From NCBI RefSeq assembly GCF_001580455.1, contig NZ_CP010951.1, positions 1,178,001 through 1,242,000 on the forward strand: a stretch of DNA of 64,000 bases, read 5' to 3'. Shown piece by piece: positions 1 through 7,368 of this stretch. Position 1 is the stretch's first letter. Every line of letters starts with the position of its first letter. The translations under genes were made by a program, and so were the position numbers. The notes beneath the pieces were generated by a model. The model saw nothing but the letters and a program-made list of their open reading frames with translations, had not been told where the DNA came from and did no database searches. The DNA is from Ramlibacter tataouinensis (lineage in GTDB: Bacteria; Pseudomonadota; Gammaproteobacteria; Burkholderiales; Burkholderiaceae_C).

Positions 1-1652
1 ACCATCGCCAGCACGAAGGTGCCCGGCGCGGCGAAGCCCGCGGAGCCGTAGGTCTGCGCGGCCACGCTGGGCGCGGTCCTCGGCACCGGGGTGCCGATCG
101 CCGTCGCCTTGCCGCCTTCGAGCTTCTTGCCGAACAGCAGCGAGGCCACCGTCACCAGGATGTAGATGCCGCCGCCCGCGATCGCCACCACGCCGGCCAC
201 GCCCACCAGGCCCATCATCAGGTAGGCGGCGCCGGGCCACTCGTAGGCCAGCGCGTGGCCCTGGAAGGCCATGTCCCAGTGGCGGCGCGAAACGCCCAGC
301 GTGCCCGCGCCCATCATCACCAGGCAGAAGAAGTACATCGAGAAGCCGAACAGGTAGGGCTGCAGCTGGGCGAGCTTCGGGAACATCACCTCCCGCTTGA
401 ACAGCGCCGGGATCAGGAAGTAGGTGATCGCCATGAAGGTCAGCGTGGTGCCGACGACGACGGTCGCGTGGAAGTGGCCCGGCACGTAGATGGTGTTGTG
501 GATCAGCATGTTGAGCTGTTCCGTGCCCATCATCACGCCCGAGATGCCGCCCAGGAAGCCGAAGCCGATGATCGCGATGAAGACGCCGGCGAAGGTCGGG
601 TCGCCCCAGGGCGCCTTGCGCAGCCACTCGAACAGGCCGCGCGTGTAGCCCTTCTGCCGCTGCGCGACTTCGATCGCGCCGGGGATCGTCAGGCCGTGGA
701 TCATGGAGGCCAGCACCGCGAAGTACATGAAGTAGCTGGTGTTGACCACCTTCCAGCTGGTGGACATGCCGGGGTCGGCCAGCAGGTGGTGCGCGCTCGC
801 CAGCTGCAGGAACAGGATGTACAGCAGGAAGGCGCCGCGGCTCACGCGCTCGCTCATCGGCTTGGCGCCGAAGGCGATGGCGGCGGCGGCGTACCACAGC
901 GCGATGTGCGCCGAGACGTTGATCTGCTGCGACGAGTGGCCGAAGGCCCACCAGATCGTGCGGTAGACCAGCGGATCCACTTCCTTGACCAGCCCCACCG
1001 ACATCAGGAAGGTCGGGATGAGGATGATCGCGCCCGAGGCGATGGTGAAGACCGCGATGATGGCGGCCGTGACGGCGCCGAAGGTCACCAGCGGGACCGA
1101 GCCCTGGTAGGTCTTCTCGCGCTTGGCCACGACCAGCGTGCCGAAGAACACGAAGCAGGCGATCAGCGCGCCGACGGCGAACAGGATCAGGCCCAGGTAG
1201 AACGCCGGCGACGCCATCATCGGCACGTAGGAGGTCATCATGACGCTCGAGCCGCCCTGGAACACCGCGACGTTGTTGGTCACGGCGCCGATGAGCATCA
1301 GCGCGAACGCCAGCCAGGCCCAGTTGGGCGCGGCAAGCCGGCATCGCAATAGCGTCGATGACGCGAAGTACAGCACCGCGATCTCGAAAAAGATGATCCA
1401 GAAGATCAGCATGTCGATGCCGTGGGCGGTGAGCACCATGTAGAAGGTGTCGGCGGGCAGCCAGTGGATGGCGGGCCAGCGGGTCAGCACCACGCCGATC
1501 GCCAGCAGGCCGCCGACCAGCAGGGCGACCACCGCGGTGAAGGCGTTGACGATCATCAGGCGCTCGGCGCGCGCTTCGAATTGCAGGCCGGTGCGCGGGC
1601 AGGTGCGGTAGCTGGTCTGCGACGCGGTCTGGACGGGAAGGACGGCAGTCAT
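1..1652 (-). CDS. Heme-copper oxidase superfamily subunit I, partial, lacking the active-site Tyr
   Basis: Catalytic membrane subunit of a terminal oxidase-like enzyme; the 3' end lies outside the window (about 550 codons seen). The start at 1652 follows a GAGGAG ribosome site. Layout matches the ba3 (B-family) type: a helix-II AHGIDM heme ligand, GH at residue 239, the copper-ligand pair HH at 288-289, and VPGHFH for the two hemes. The residue four after His239, which is the cross-linked Tyr in A- and B-family O2 reductases, is Gln243 (motif GHSSQQ). The position six before HH, where cbb3 enzymes keep their Tyr, is Leu282. Loss of both tyrosines is typical of NO reductases in this superfamily, so NO reduction is an inference to consider. 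First gene downstream of the CuA subunit and a small membrane peptide. Confidence 0.85.
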   Translation of the reverse strand, partial: MTAVLPVQTASQTSYRTCPRTGLQFEARAERLMIVNAFTAVVALLVGGLLAIGVVLTRWPAIHWLPADTFYMVLTAHGIDMLIFWIIFFEIAVLYFASSTLLRCRLAAPNWAWLAFALMLIGAVTNNVAVFQGGSSVMMTSYVPMMASPAFYLGLILFAVGALIACFVFFGTLVVAKREKTYQGSVPLVTFGAVTAAIIAVFTIASGAIILIPTFLMSVGLVKEVDPLVYRTIWWAFGHSSQQINVSAHIALWYAAAAIAFGAKPMSERVSRGAFLLYILFLQLASAHHLLADPGMSTSWKVVNTSYFMYFAVLASMIHGLTIPGAIEVAQRQKGYTRGLFEWLRKAPWGDPTFAGVFIAIIGFGFLGGISGVMMGTEQLNMLIHNTIYVPGHFHATVVVGTTLTFMAITYFLIPALFKREVMFPKLAQLQPYLFGFSMYFFCLVMMGAGTLGVSRRHWDMAFQGHALAYEWPGAAYLMMGLVGVAGVVAIAGGGIYILVTVASLLFGKKLEGGKATAIGTPVPRTAPSVAAQTYGSAGFAAPGTFVLAM

Positions 1653-1671
1653 GTTCTCGTTCCTCCTCGGA

Positions 1672-2211
1672 TTACTTGACGTAGATGCGGCCCACCATCG
1701 TGTGGTGGTTGATGCCGCAGTATTCGTTGCACACGATCGAGAAGGTTCCCGACTGGTTCGGCGTGACCTTGACCACATGCTCGTAGCCAGGCACCACCTG
1801 GATGTTGAGGTTGCTCGGCTGCAGCGAGAAGCCGTGGTTGTAGTCCAGGGCCGTCAGGTGCAGCTTGTAGGTCTTGCCCTTCTCCAGCTCGAGGATGGGC
1901 CACCAGGACCACAGGCGCGCGACCAGGTAGACGTCGCTGCCTTCGGGCGGCGCCACGACCGGCACCTTCTGCTCGGTCTCGGTGCGCACGGTGTACTTGT
2001 CGACGACGGCCTGTGCCTTCGCCGTGAACTTGTCCGGCGTGGTCTTGTACGTCTCGGTCGACAGGTTCTGCTTACCGTAGACGTGCCAGTAGACCATCAT
2101 GAAGAACATCACCATGCACCAGACAAAGGCGATGACGATCCAGGTTCCTTCGACGCGGTCCAGCGGATGCTTCCACCAGAGGCGCTCTGCGGGCGGATGA
2201 ATGGCGCTCAT
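1672..2211 (-). CDS. Cytochrome c oxidase subunit II-like CuA protein
   Basis: Electron-entry subunit of the neighbouring heme-copper enzyme, 179 residues. One membrane segment near residues 22-42 anchors a periplasmic cupredoxin domain. The CuA site is complete: a His in DYNHGFSL and the C-terminal CNEYCGINHHTM motif (Cys, Glu, Cys, His, Met). It therefore should accept electrons from cytochrome c or another soluble donor, which separates the complex from quinol enzymes and from classical cytochrome-c NorBC. The short, single-anchor form is usual for ba3-type enzymes. It sits 19 bp upstream of subunit I and 12 bp downstream of the small membrane peptide, so the three form one operon. Confidence 0.93.
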   Translation of the reverse strand: MSAIHPPAERLWWKHPLDRVEGTWIVIAFVWCMVMFFMMVYWHVYGKQNLSTETYKTTPDKFTAKAQAVVDKYTVRTETEQKVPVVAPPEGSDVYLVARLWSWWPILELEKGKTYKLHLTALDYNHGFSLQPSNLNIQVVPGYEHVVKVTPNQSGTFSIVCNEYCGINHHTMVGRIYVK

Positions 2212-2223
2212 GAGACGGCTCCT

Positions 2224-2376
2224 TTACTTGCCCACGGGAATGGTCAGGATGTCGATCACGCCCCACAGCGTGTAGACCAGCATCGGGATCAGCACGCCGA
2301 GGAACAACAGGAGAAAGGGGTTGTCCAGCAGCTGCTGCATCAGTGGCACGGGGCCGTCGTCGTCTTCATGGCTCAT
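2224..2376 (-). CDS. Small single-span membrane subunit of the oxidase operon
   Basis: A 50-residue protein: an acidic N-terminus (MSHEDDD), then one hydrophobic helix around residues 21-46, ending IPVGK. A CCCGAGGAGC ribosome site precedes the ATG. It is the first gene of the operon, just ahead of subunit II. Small single-helix subunits (IIa, IV or CcoQ-like) often accompany ba3- and cbb3-type enzymes, but I see no diagnostic motif, so the role as accessory subunit is inferred from position and topology only. Confidence 0.75.
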   Translation of the reverse strand: MSHEDDDGPVPLMQQLLDNPFLLLFLGVLIPMLVYTLWGVIDILTIPVGK

Positions 2377-2436
2377 GGGTTGCTCCTCGGGATGTTGTGC
2401 GTACCGTCATGTTTGCCCGAGTGCCGCACTCGGACA

Positions 2437-2460
2437 TTGAACTAAAACAAGTTTTGGTTC
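2437..2460. promoter_or_regulatory. FNR-like box and overlapping inverted repeat in a divergent promoter region
   Basis: TTGAACTAAAACAA at 2437-2450 resembles the FNR/CRP consensus TTGAT-N4-ATCAA, with two mismatches in the ten defined bases. It overlaps a near-perfect inverted repeat, GAACTAAAAC (2439-2448) and GTTTTGGTTC (2451-2460), with a two-base spacer. It lies between the oxidase operon (start 2376) and the heme A synthase gene (start 2504), so it could act on either. Assignment is by eye only. Confidence 0.4.
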
Positions 2461-2503
2461 GGCAGCAGATGCCTTTCGTCACGCCCGCGACTAGGATGCG
2501 CGC

Positions 2504-3349
2504 ATGCAAACGCCTGACCCGCGGCTCACCCTCATGCGCCGGCTCGCCTGGACCTGCGTCGCCCTGTTGCTGGCGATCACCACCCTGAGCGCCTTCATCC
2601 GCCTGTCGCGGGCCGGCGTCGGCTGCGAGCCCTGGCCGCAATGCCATGCGCAGCGCCAGCTCATTCCCGCAACGCAGCTTGCGGCAGCGGACACGCCGGA
2701 GGTGGCGCACGCGCGCATCGCCCATCGAATCCTGGGCGGAGCAGCCGTGCTGCTCATGATCGTGCTGCTGGTGCAGGCGTGGTCGCGAACACCGGTGTAC
2801 AAGGAACAAGGACAGCTCGCCGCGGCGATGCTGCTGCTGGGTCTGTTCCTCGCAATCCTCGGTCGCACGGCGGGCGATCCCCGAGTCCCAGCGGTCGTGG
2901 CGGCCAATCTGCTCGGCGGCTTCTCGACCTTGGCGCTGGCCTGGCGGCTGGCGCTCTCATGTGACGGTGGCCACGGGCGGGCGCCCCCCACCCGCAAGGC
3001 CAGACACTTCCTGGTCGCAGCGCTGATGCTCCTTGCATTGCAAGTGGCACTGGGCGGCCTATTGAGCGCGTCCGAAGGGCCGGGCCGCTGCGGCGAATCC
3101 CTCCTGTGCAGCGGGCACCGGCTCTCGGGCGTCGCGACGGTGGTGGCGAGCGCGCTCGCCGGCGCGGCGGCATGGCGGCCCGGTGGCTTCGCTGCCCGCG
3201 CGGTGCTGCCGCTGGCGGCGGTCCAGGCCGCGCTGGGGCTGGCCCTGCTCGGCAGCCAGGTCACGCTCCTCCTCGTGCTCGCGCACAACGTGATCGCCGC
3301 CGTGCTGGCCGCCGTGCTTTTCGGTCTGGTCTCCGTTCCCCGCAGATAA
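2504..3349 (+). CDS. ctaA: Heme A synthase (COX15/CtaA family)
   Basis: Integral membrane enzyme that oxidises the C8 methyl of heme O to make heme A; 281 residues with about seven to eight hydrophobic segments. Family marks include RLSRAGVGCEPWPQC after helix 1, the conserved His in AHRILGG, and a second His near the C-terminus (LAHNVIAAVL). A cysteine pair between later helices (RCGESLLC) is also typical. It is transcribed divergently from the heme-copper oxidase operon, which suggests that enzyme carries an A-type heme. No CtaB (heme O synthase) is seen within the window. Confidence 0.88.
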   Translation: MQTPDPRLTLMRRLAWTCVALLLAITTLSAFIRLSRAGVGCEPWPQCHAQRQLIPATQLAAADTPEVAHARIAHRILGGAAVLLMIVLLVQAWSRTPVYKEQGQLAAAMLLLGLFLAILGRTAGDPRVPAVVAANLLGGFSTLALAWRLALSCDGGHGRAPPTRKARHFLVAALMLLALQVALGGLLSASEGPGRCGESLLCSGHRLSGVATVVASALAGAAAWRPGGFAARAVLPLAAVQAALGLALLGSQVTLLLVLAHNVIAAVLAAVLFGLVSVPRR

Positions 3350-3367
3350 GGAGTCGCCCGGTGGTTG

Positions 3368-3463
3368 CTCCCTCTCCCCTCGGAGAGAGGGCCCGGGGTG
3401 TGGGGCTGCGGCCGTCGTGCCCTCAAGCCCTCACCCCCACCCTCTCCCGCAAGCGGGAGAGGG
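3368..3463. repeat. Tandem GC-rich hairpins (REP-like intergenic repeat)
   Basis: Two palindromes lie between the ends of ctaA and fdx, which converge here. The first is CCCTCTCC...GGAGAGAGGG near 3369-3390. The second is a perfect 11-bp stem, 3440-3450 with 3453-3463. They could serve as a bidirectional transcription stop, although no T-tract follows. Similar paired hairpins occur at 21361-21412 and 53675-53724. Confidence 0.7.
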
Positions 3464-3481
3464 AGTGCTGCGCCGCCGGGG

Positions 3482-3727
3482 TCAGCCGTGCAGCGACTCG
3501 TACTTCGCCTGCAGCTCTTCGGGCGACTCGACGAAGTCCGGGTGCTGCACGATGCAGTCGGCCGGGCACACCAGCTTGCACTGCGGCTCGTCCTCGGCGC
3601 CGACGCATTCAGTGCAGCGCAGCGGATCGATCACGTAGACGATCTCGCCGACGCTGATCGCCTCGTTCGGGCACACCGGGCGGCACGCGTCGCATGCGGT
3701 GCAGTTTTCGGTGATGGTCAATGCCAT
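3482..3727 (-). CDS. fdx: 2[4Fe-4S] ferredoxin, electron donor to benzoyl-CoA reductase
   Basis: 81-residue low-potential ferredoxin. The first cluster motif is CTACDACRPVCP; the second is CTEC followed by an eight-residue insert and then CKLVCP, which together with the C-terminal helical extension marks the Chromatium/Thauera-type (Alvin) ferredoxins. In Thauera aromatica this type of ferredoxin is encoded next to bcrCBAD and carries electrons from 2-oxoglutarate:ferredoxin oxidoreductase to the reductase. Here it is the last gene of the bcr operon, 24 bp after bcrD, and korAB starts the divergent operon, so both the donor and the recipient are present. Confidence 0.93.
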   Translation of the reverse strand: MALTITENCTACDACRPVCPNEAISVGEIVYVIDPLRCTECVGAEDEPQCKLVCPADCIVQHPDFVESPEELQAKYESLHG

Positions 3728-3751
3728 GGTCGTCTCCTTGCACTTCCTCGT

Positions 3752-4597
3752 TCAGGCGGTCGCCCGCTCTTCCAGCTCGCGCAGCTTCTGGTGGCGGTAG
3801 GCGCCCCACAGGGCCGCGCCGATGGCGCCGGCGTAGATCGAGTCCGGATGGCTGTTCGCCTGCACGGACACCTTCTCGTTCGACATCTCCTCCTGCACGG
3901 CCGCCAGCAGGCCGGCGTCGAGCGCCAGGCCACCGGTCAGCAGCGCGGTGCCGCTCTTGATGCCCGTCACCTTCAGCAGCTTCACGATGCGCGACGCCAT
4001 CGACAGGTGGATGCCCTTGAGGATGTCGGGCGTGGAAATGCCGCGGCTGACCATGTTGATCACGTCGGTCTCGGCCAGCACGGCGCAGATCGAGCTGACC
4101 TTCTCCGGGTCCTGCGAACTCCTGGACAGCGCGCCGATCTCCTCGACCGCCACGCCCAGGTAGCGCGCGATGTTCTCCAGGAACTGGCCCGAACCCGACG
4201 CGCACTGGCTGGTCATCTTGTACGACAGCACCTTGCCGCGCTCGTCGACGTAGATCGCCCGGCCGTTGAGCGCGCCGACGTCCACCACGGCGCTGATGCC
4301 CGGCTGCAGGAACACGCCGCCGCGGGCGTGCGTCGTCATCGAGTAGAAGTGGCCGGTCGCGAACTTCACGTTCTCGCCTTCGCCCGTGGTCGCGATGTAG
4401 TCGATGTCGTCCTGGTCCAGGCCGGCCTGCGCCAGCACGGTCTCCATGCCCTCGCGCGCCAGCGTGAGCGGGTCGCGCCGGCGGATCCGCTCGCAGGACT
4501 TGGCCAGCCAGGTCGCCGAGCCGTCTTCTTCGACGCGGAACAGCGTGCTCTTGACGGCGCCGGAGCCGACGTCGATGCCGATGGTATACGTGCTCAT
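3752..4597 (-). CDS. bcrD: Benzoyl-CoA reductase subunit D (ATPase/activator)
   Basis: 281 residues, in line with the Thauera protein. Member of the ASKHA ATPase group related to 2-hydroxyglutaryl-CoA dehydratase activators. The phosphate-binding motif GIDVGSGAVK is at the N-terminus, a second nucleotide motif VDVGALNGR lies mid-protein, and Cys residues in TSQCASGSGQ and SSICAVLAETD are the expected ligands of the [4Fe-4S] cluster shared with BcrA. The BcrA/BcrD module couples hydrolysis of two ATP to electron transfer into the ring-reducing BcrBC module. The start overlaps the bcrA stop (ATGA). Confidence 0.95.
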   Translation of the reverse strand: MSTYTIGIDVGSGAVKSTLFRVEEDGSATWLAKSCERIRRRDPLTLAREGMETVLAQAGLDQDDIDYIATTGEGENVKFATGHFYSMTTHARGGVFLQPGISAVVDVGALNGRAIYVDERGKVLSYKMTSQCASGSGQFLENIARYLGVAVEEIGALSRSSQDPEKVSSICAVLAETDVINMVSRGISTPDILKGIHLSMASRIVKLLKVTGIKSGTALLTGGLALDAGLLAAVQEEMSNEKVSVQANSHPDSIYAGAIGAALWGAYRHQKLRELEERATA

Positions 4598-5946
4598 GCT
4601 GTTGCCTCCTCTTTCGCTTCCGCGGTCTTGCCTTCGTCCATCACGGCGCGCTGCGCGAACGTCGCCGCCCCGAGCGCCCCGGTGTAGATGGAATCCGGGT
4701 CGATGTTGATCTGCAGCTGCCCGTAGTTCTCGAACACGAGCTCGGTGAGCGCCTTGACGGCCGCCTCGTTCTTGGCCACGCCGCCGGTGAAGGTGAACTG
4801 GTCGCGGATGCCGCCCGAGCGCGCCAGGATGGACATCGCACGCAGGATGATGGCCCGGTGCAGGCCGGCCATGATGTCCTCACGCTTGTCGCCCAGCGCC
4901 AGCCGGTCGCGCAGCTCGGCGCCGGCGAACACGGTGCAGGTCGAGTTGATGCGGATCGCCTTGGTCGACTTCATCGCCATCGGGCCGAGCTCGTGCAGGC
5001 CCATGTTCATCTCGTCGGCGATGTAGCCCAGGTAGCGGCCGCAGCCGGCGGCGCAGCGGTCGTTCATCTGGAAGCTCTCGACGATGCCGTTGGGGTCCAC
5101 CTGGATCGCCTTGGTGTCCTGGCCGCCGATGTCCAGCACCGTGGCCGTCTTCGGGTACATCACGTGCGCGCCCAGGCCGTGGCACAGGATCTCGCTGCGG
5201 ATGTGCTCCTTCGAGAACGGCAGGCGCGCGCGGCCGTAGCCGGTGCCCACCACATAGGTCTCCTCCAGCTCGGTGTCCAGCACGCCCTTGATCGGCGCCT
5301 CCACCTGGGCCCGGCGCGCCGCCGTCTCGGGCAGCGCGGCGAATGTGCGCTCCAGCGCCGCCAGCAGGTGGCGCCGCACCGAGTCGGCGTACACGCGGTT
5401 CTCGACTTCGATGATGGAGCGGTCGAACAGGTTCAGCAAGAAGTCGTAGCGCGTGCCGCTCTCCTTGGCCACGGTTTCGCCGATGGCCAGGTACTGGCTG
5501 CCGGCGATGTCGCGGAAGAAGTCGCTCTTGCGCTTGGCGCCCGGCGCGAACAGCGAGGGGGCCTCCTGCTGCAACTGGCGGAACACTTCAGCGAGCGCTT
5601 CGCCGACCTGGCCGGTGGCCGCGCCGAAATGGGCTGTCTGCAGGTTGCGCCGGCAGGTCTCATCGAGGTCGGCGAGCTGCTCGATGTACTGCTCCGAGCG
5701 GAAGTCGCGCTCCAGCTGCTCCAGGAAGCCGTTGAGCGAGCCGTTCAGCGCGTTCGTGTTGGACAGCGCCTGCCGGAACAGGTAGAAGCGCCCATTCAGC
5801 AGCGCCTCGGTCTTGGCGACCGTGGCCGCCGTGTCGTAGTTGGAGCGCGAGTTCGTGATGCCGCGCCCGATCACGTTCTGGTTCTCGTCGATGGCCACCG
5901 CCTTGGTCGTCGTCGAGCCGAGATCGATTCCGATGAAACAACGCAT
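4594..5946 (-). CDS. bcrA: Benzoyl-CoA reductase subunit A (ATPase/activator)
   Basis: 450 residues. N-terminal ATPase motif GIDLGSTTTKAVAID, second motif DIGGQDTKAI, then Cys residues in NDRCAAGCGRYLG and INSTCTVFAG that fit cluster binding at the A/D interface. An insert of about 200 residues between the first motif and the catalytic core is the feature that makes BcrA longer than BcrD in ATP-dependent class I reductases. It follows bcrB by 13 bp and overlaps bcrD. Order C-B-A-D-fdx is that of Thauera, and the sequence style fits the Bcr rather than the Bzd or Bad subgroup, although that subgroup call needs alignment. Confidence 0.95.
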   Translation of the reverse strand: MRCFIGIDLGSTTTKAVAIDENQNVIGRGITNSRSNYDTAATVAKTEALLNGRFYLFRQALSNTNALNGSLNGFLEQLERDFRSEQYIEQLADLDETCRRNLQTAHFGAATGQVGEALAEVFRQLQQEAPSLFAPGAKRKSDFFRDIAGSQYLAIGETVAKESGTRYDFLLNLFDRSIIEVENRVYADSVRRHLLAALERTFAALPETAARRAQVEAPIKGVLDTELEETYVVGTGYGRARLPFSKEHIRSEILCHGLGAHVMYPKTATVLDIGGQDTKAIQVDPNGIVESFQMNDRCAAGCGRYLGYIADEMNMGLHELGPMAMKSTKAIRINSTCTVFAGAELRDRLALGDKREDIMAGLHRAIILRAMSILARSGGIRDQFTFTGGVAKNEAAVKALTELVFENYGQLQINIDPDSIYTGALGAATFAQRAVMDEGKTAEAKEEATA

Positions 5947-5959
5947 GTGAGGGCTCCTG

Positions 5960-7309
5960 TTACACCTGGGCGATCGGGAAGACGGGCTTGACGTTGGCGC
6001 CGATCCCCGTCGTGCGTTTCTGCTTGACCATCTGGAAATAGCTCTCCAGCCGGTTCTTCACGTTGGCCGCGGAGAAGTAGCGCGGGTCCACCAGGTCGGT
6101 CTCGATGAACGCGGCCGGCTTGCCGGTGCGTTTTTCCACCTCGCGCAGGATCAGCAACTGGCCGGCGGAGAAGCTGTTGCAGCTCTTGACCGAGTTGATC
6201 AGCAGGCCGTCGGCCTCGTATTCCTCGATGTACTTGCAGATCATGTCGATCCGCGAGGGCAGGTTCAGGTTGGTGTAGCAGCCCAGGCAGTAGTCGGCCA
6301 GCGACTCCAGCGGATTGTCGGGATCGTGGCGGAACCCGAAGTCGTACAGGCCGCCGACCTTCGAATAGGTCGAGGAGACGACCACCGCACCCTCGTCGTA
6401 GAACATCTTCCAGAAGTCGCGGAAGCTGGTCCAGTTGGGCGGGCCTTCGACGATCAGGCGGTACTTCTCCTCGCCCATGTCGCCTTCGGGCGTGACCGGG
6501 CCCTTGCCTTCGCGGATGCGCTGCTCGATCTCGGCGCGCAGCGTGCTGTAGTAGTGGGTCGCCTCGGGCGTGCCGCGGAAGGCGGTGAAGATCGGGCCGA
6601 TGTAGTACACCGCGCCGAAGTAGCCGTCGATCGGCGAGGGCCGCTTCTTCGCCGACTGCAGCACGCTCACCAGGTCCTCTTCGGCCTTGGCCGACTCCTT
6701 CATGTACTGGCGCAGCCGGTCGATGTCGAACTTGACGCCCGAGATCTTTTCCAGCCCCGGGATGATCGTCTCCTTCAGCTGCTTGACCACATACTGGCGC
6801 ATGTTCGGGTCGATCTTGCCCTGGCTCTGGTAGGGCACATGCAGCATCAGCGTGGGGATGTCGTACTTGTGCCGGATCAGCTCGAACCACTTCATGAAGG
6901 TGAAGCAGCCGGTGTAGGACAGCAGCAGCACGTCGGGCCGCGGCATCGGGTCGCCGGTCGGTCCGATCTCGCCGCCCATCATCATCCCGAGGTCGGCCTT
7001 GACGTAGGTGCACACGTCCTCGCTGTGGCCGTCACGCTCGGCGTCCATGATGAACTTGCCGGACTTCTTGCGCATACCGTTTTGCAGCGCGTTGGTCTCG
7101 GGCAGGCTGCGCGCGAAGTCGAAGCACATCAGCAGTTCGTTGAGGTTGCCCGGCACGAAGGTCGCCGACACCTTGCGTCCGGCCTGCCGCGCTTCCGCCA
7201 GTTCGCGGTAATTGCGGTTGATCAGCTCCTTCTGCAGGTTCATCGCGTCATCCTTGATCGCGACGGGCTTGGCCTTGCGGCTCTCGGGCATGGGAACTAC
7301 GGCGTTCAT
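5960..7309 (-). CDS. bcrB: Benzoyl-CoA reductase subunit B (catalytic)
   Basis: 449 residues; HgdB-like fold (2-hydroxyglutaryl-CoA dehydratase component). With BcrC it binds benzoyl-CoA and [4Fe-4S] clusters and reduces the ring to cyclohexa-1,5-diene-1-carbonyl-CoA. Candidate cluster cysteines are in SYTGCFTF (N-terminal third), YCLGCYTNL and SVKSCNSFSAGQ (C-terminal half). The start codon overlaps the bcrC stop (CAATGA), and its ribosome site GGAGG, seven bases upstream, is supplied by a dispersed repeat that forms the 3' end of bcrC. Confidence 0.95.
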   Translation of the reverse strand: MNAVVPMPESRKAKPVAIKDDAMNLQKELINRNYRELAEARQAGRKVSATFVPGNLNELLMCFDFARSLPETNALQNGMRKKSGKFIMDAERDGHSEDVCTYVKADLGMMMGGEIGPTGDPMPRPDVLLLSYTGCFTFMKWFELIRHKYDIPTLMLHVPYQSQGKIDPNMRQYVVKQLKETIIPGLEKISGVKFDIDRLRQYMKESAKAEEDLVSVLQSAKKRPSPIDGYFGAVYYIGPIFTAFRGTPEATHYYSTLRAEIEQRIREGKGPVTPEGDMGEEKYRLIVEGPPNWTSFRDFWKMFYDEGAVVVSSTYSKVGGLYDFGFRHDPDNPLESLADYCLGCYTNLNLPSRIDMICKYIEEYEADGLLINSVKSCNSFSAGQLLILREVEKRTGKPAAFIETDLVDPRYFSAANVKNRLESYFQMVKQKRTTGIGANVKPVFPIAQV

Positions 7310-7368
7310 TGGGAAACCTCCGCGCTGCGCGCTACGGTTGGAGCGCCTTCGGGCGGCCGTGCGGCGCT
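7306..7368 (-). repeat. Degenerate copy of the 66-bp stop-start linker repeat inside bcrC
   Basis: Read on the minus strand, the DNA contains the blocks GCACGGCCGC, CCGAAGGC, ACCG and CGCAGCGCGGAGGTT, and ends CCAATGA. These align with the copy at 9334-9399 in the same order and reading frame. It encodes the bcrC C-terminus and gives bcrB its GGAGG site, seven bases before the ATG. More diverged than the other copies. Confidence 0.65.

Noticed and set aside
255..1352. 365-codon plus-strand frame at the window start
   Set aside because: Opposite the heme-copper subunit I gene, which has all expected ligands; the plus frame is His/Arg/Asp-rich and has no fold signature.
3440..3463. Rho-independent terminator after fdx and ctaA
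   Set aside because: The stem is strong but no T-tract follows on either strand; listed as a repeat instead.
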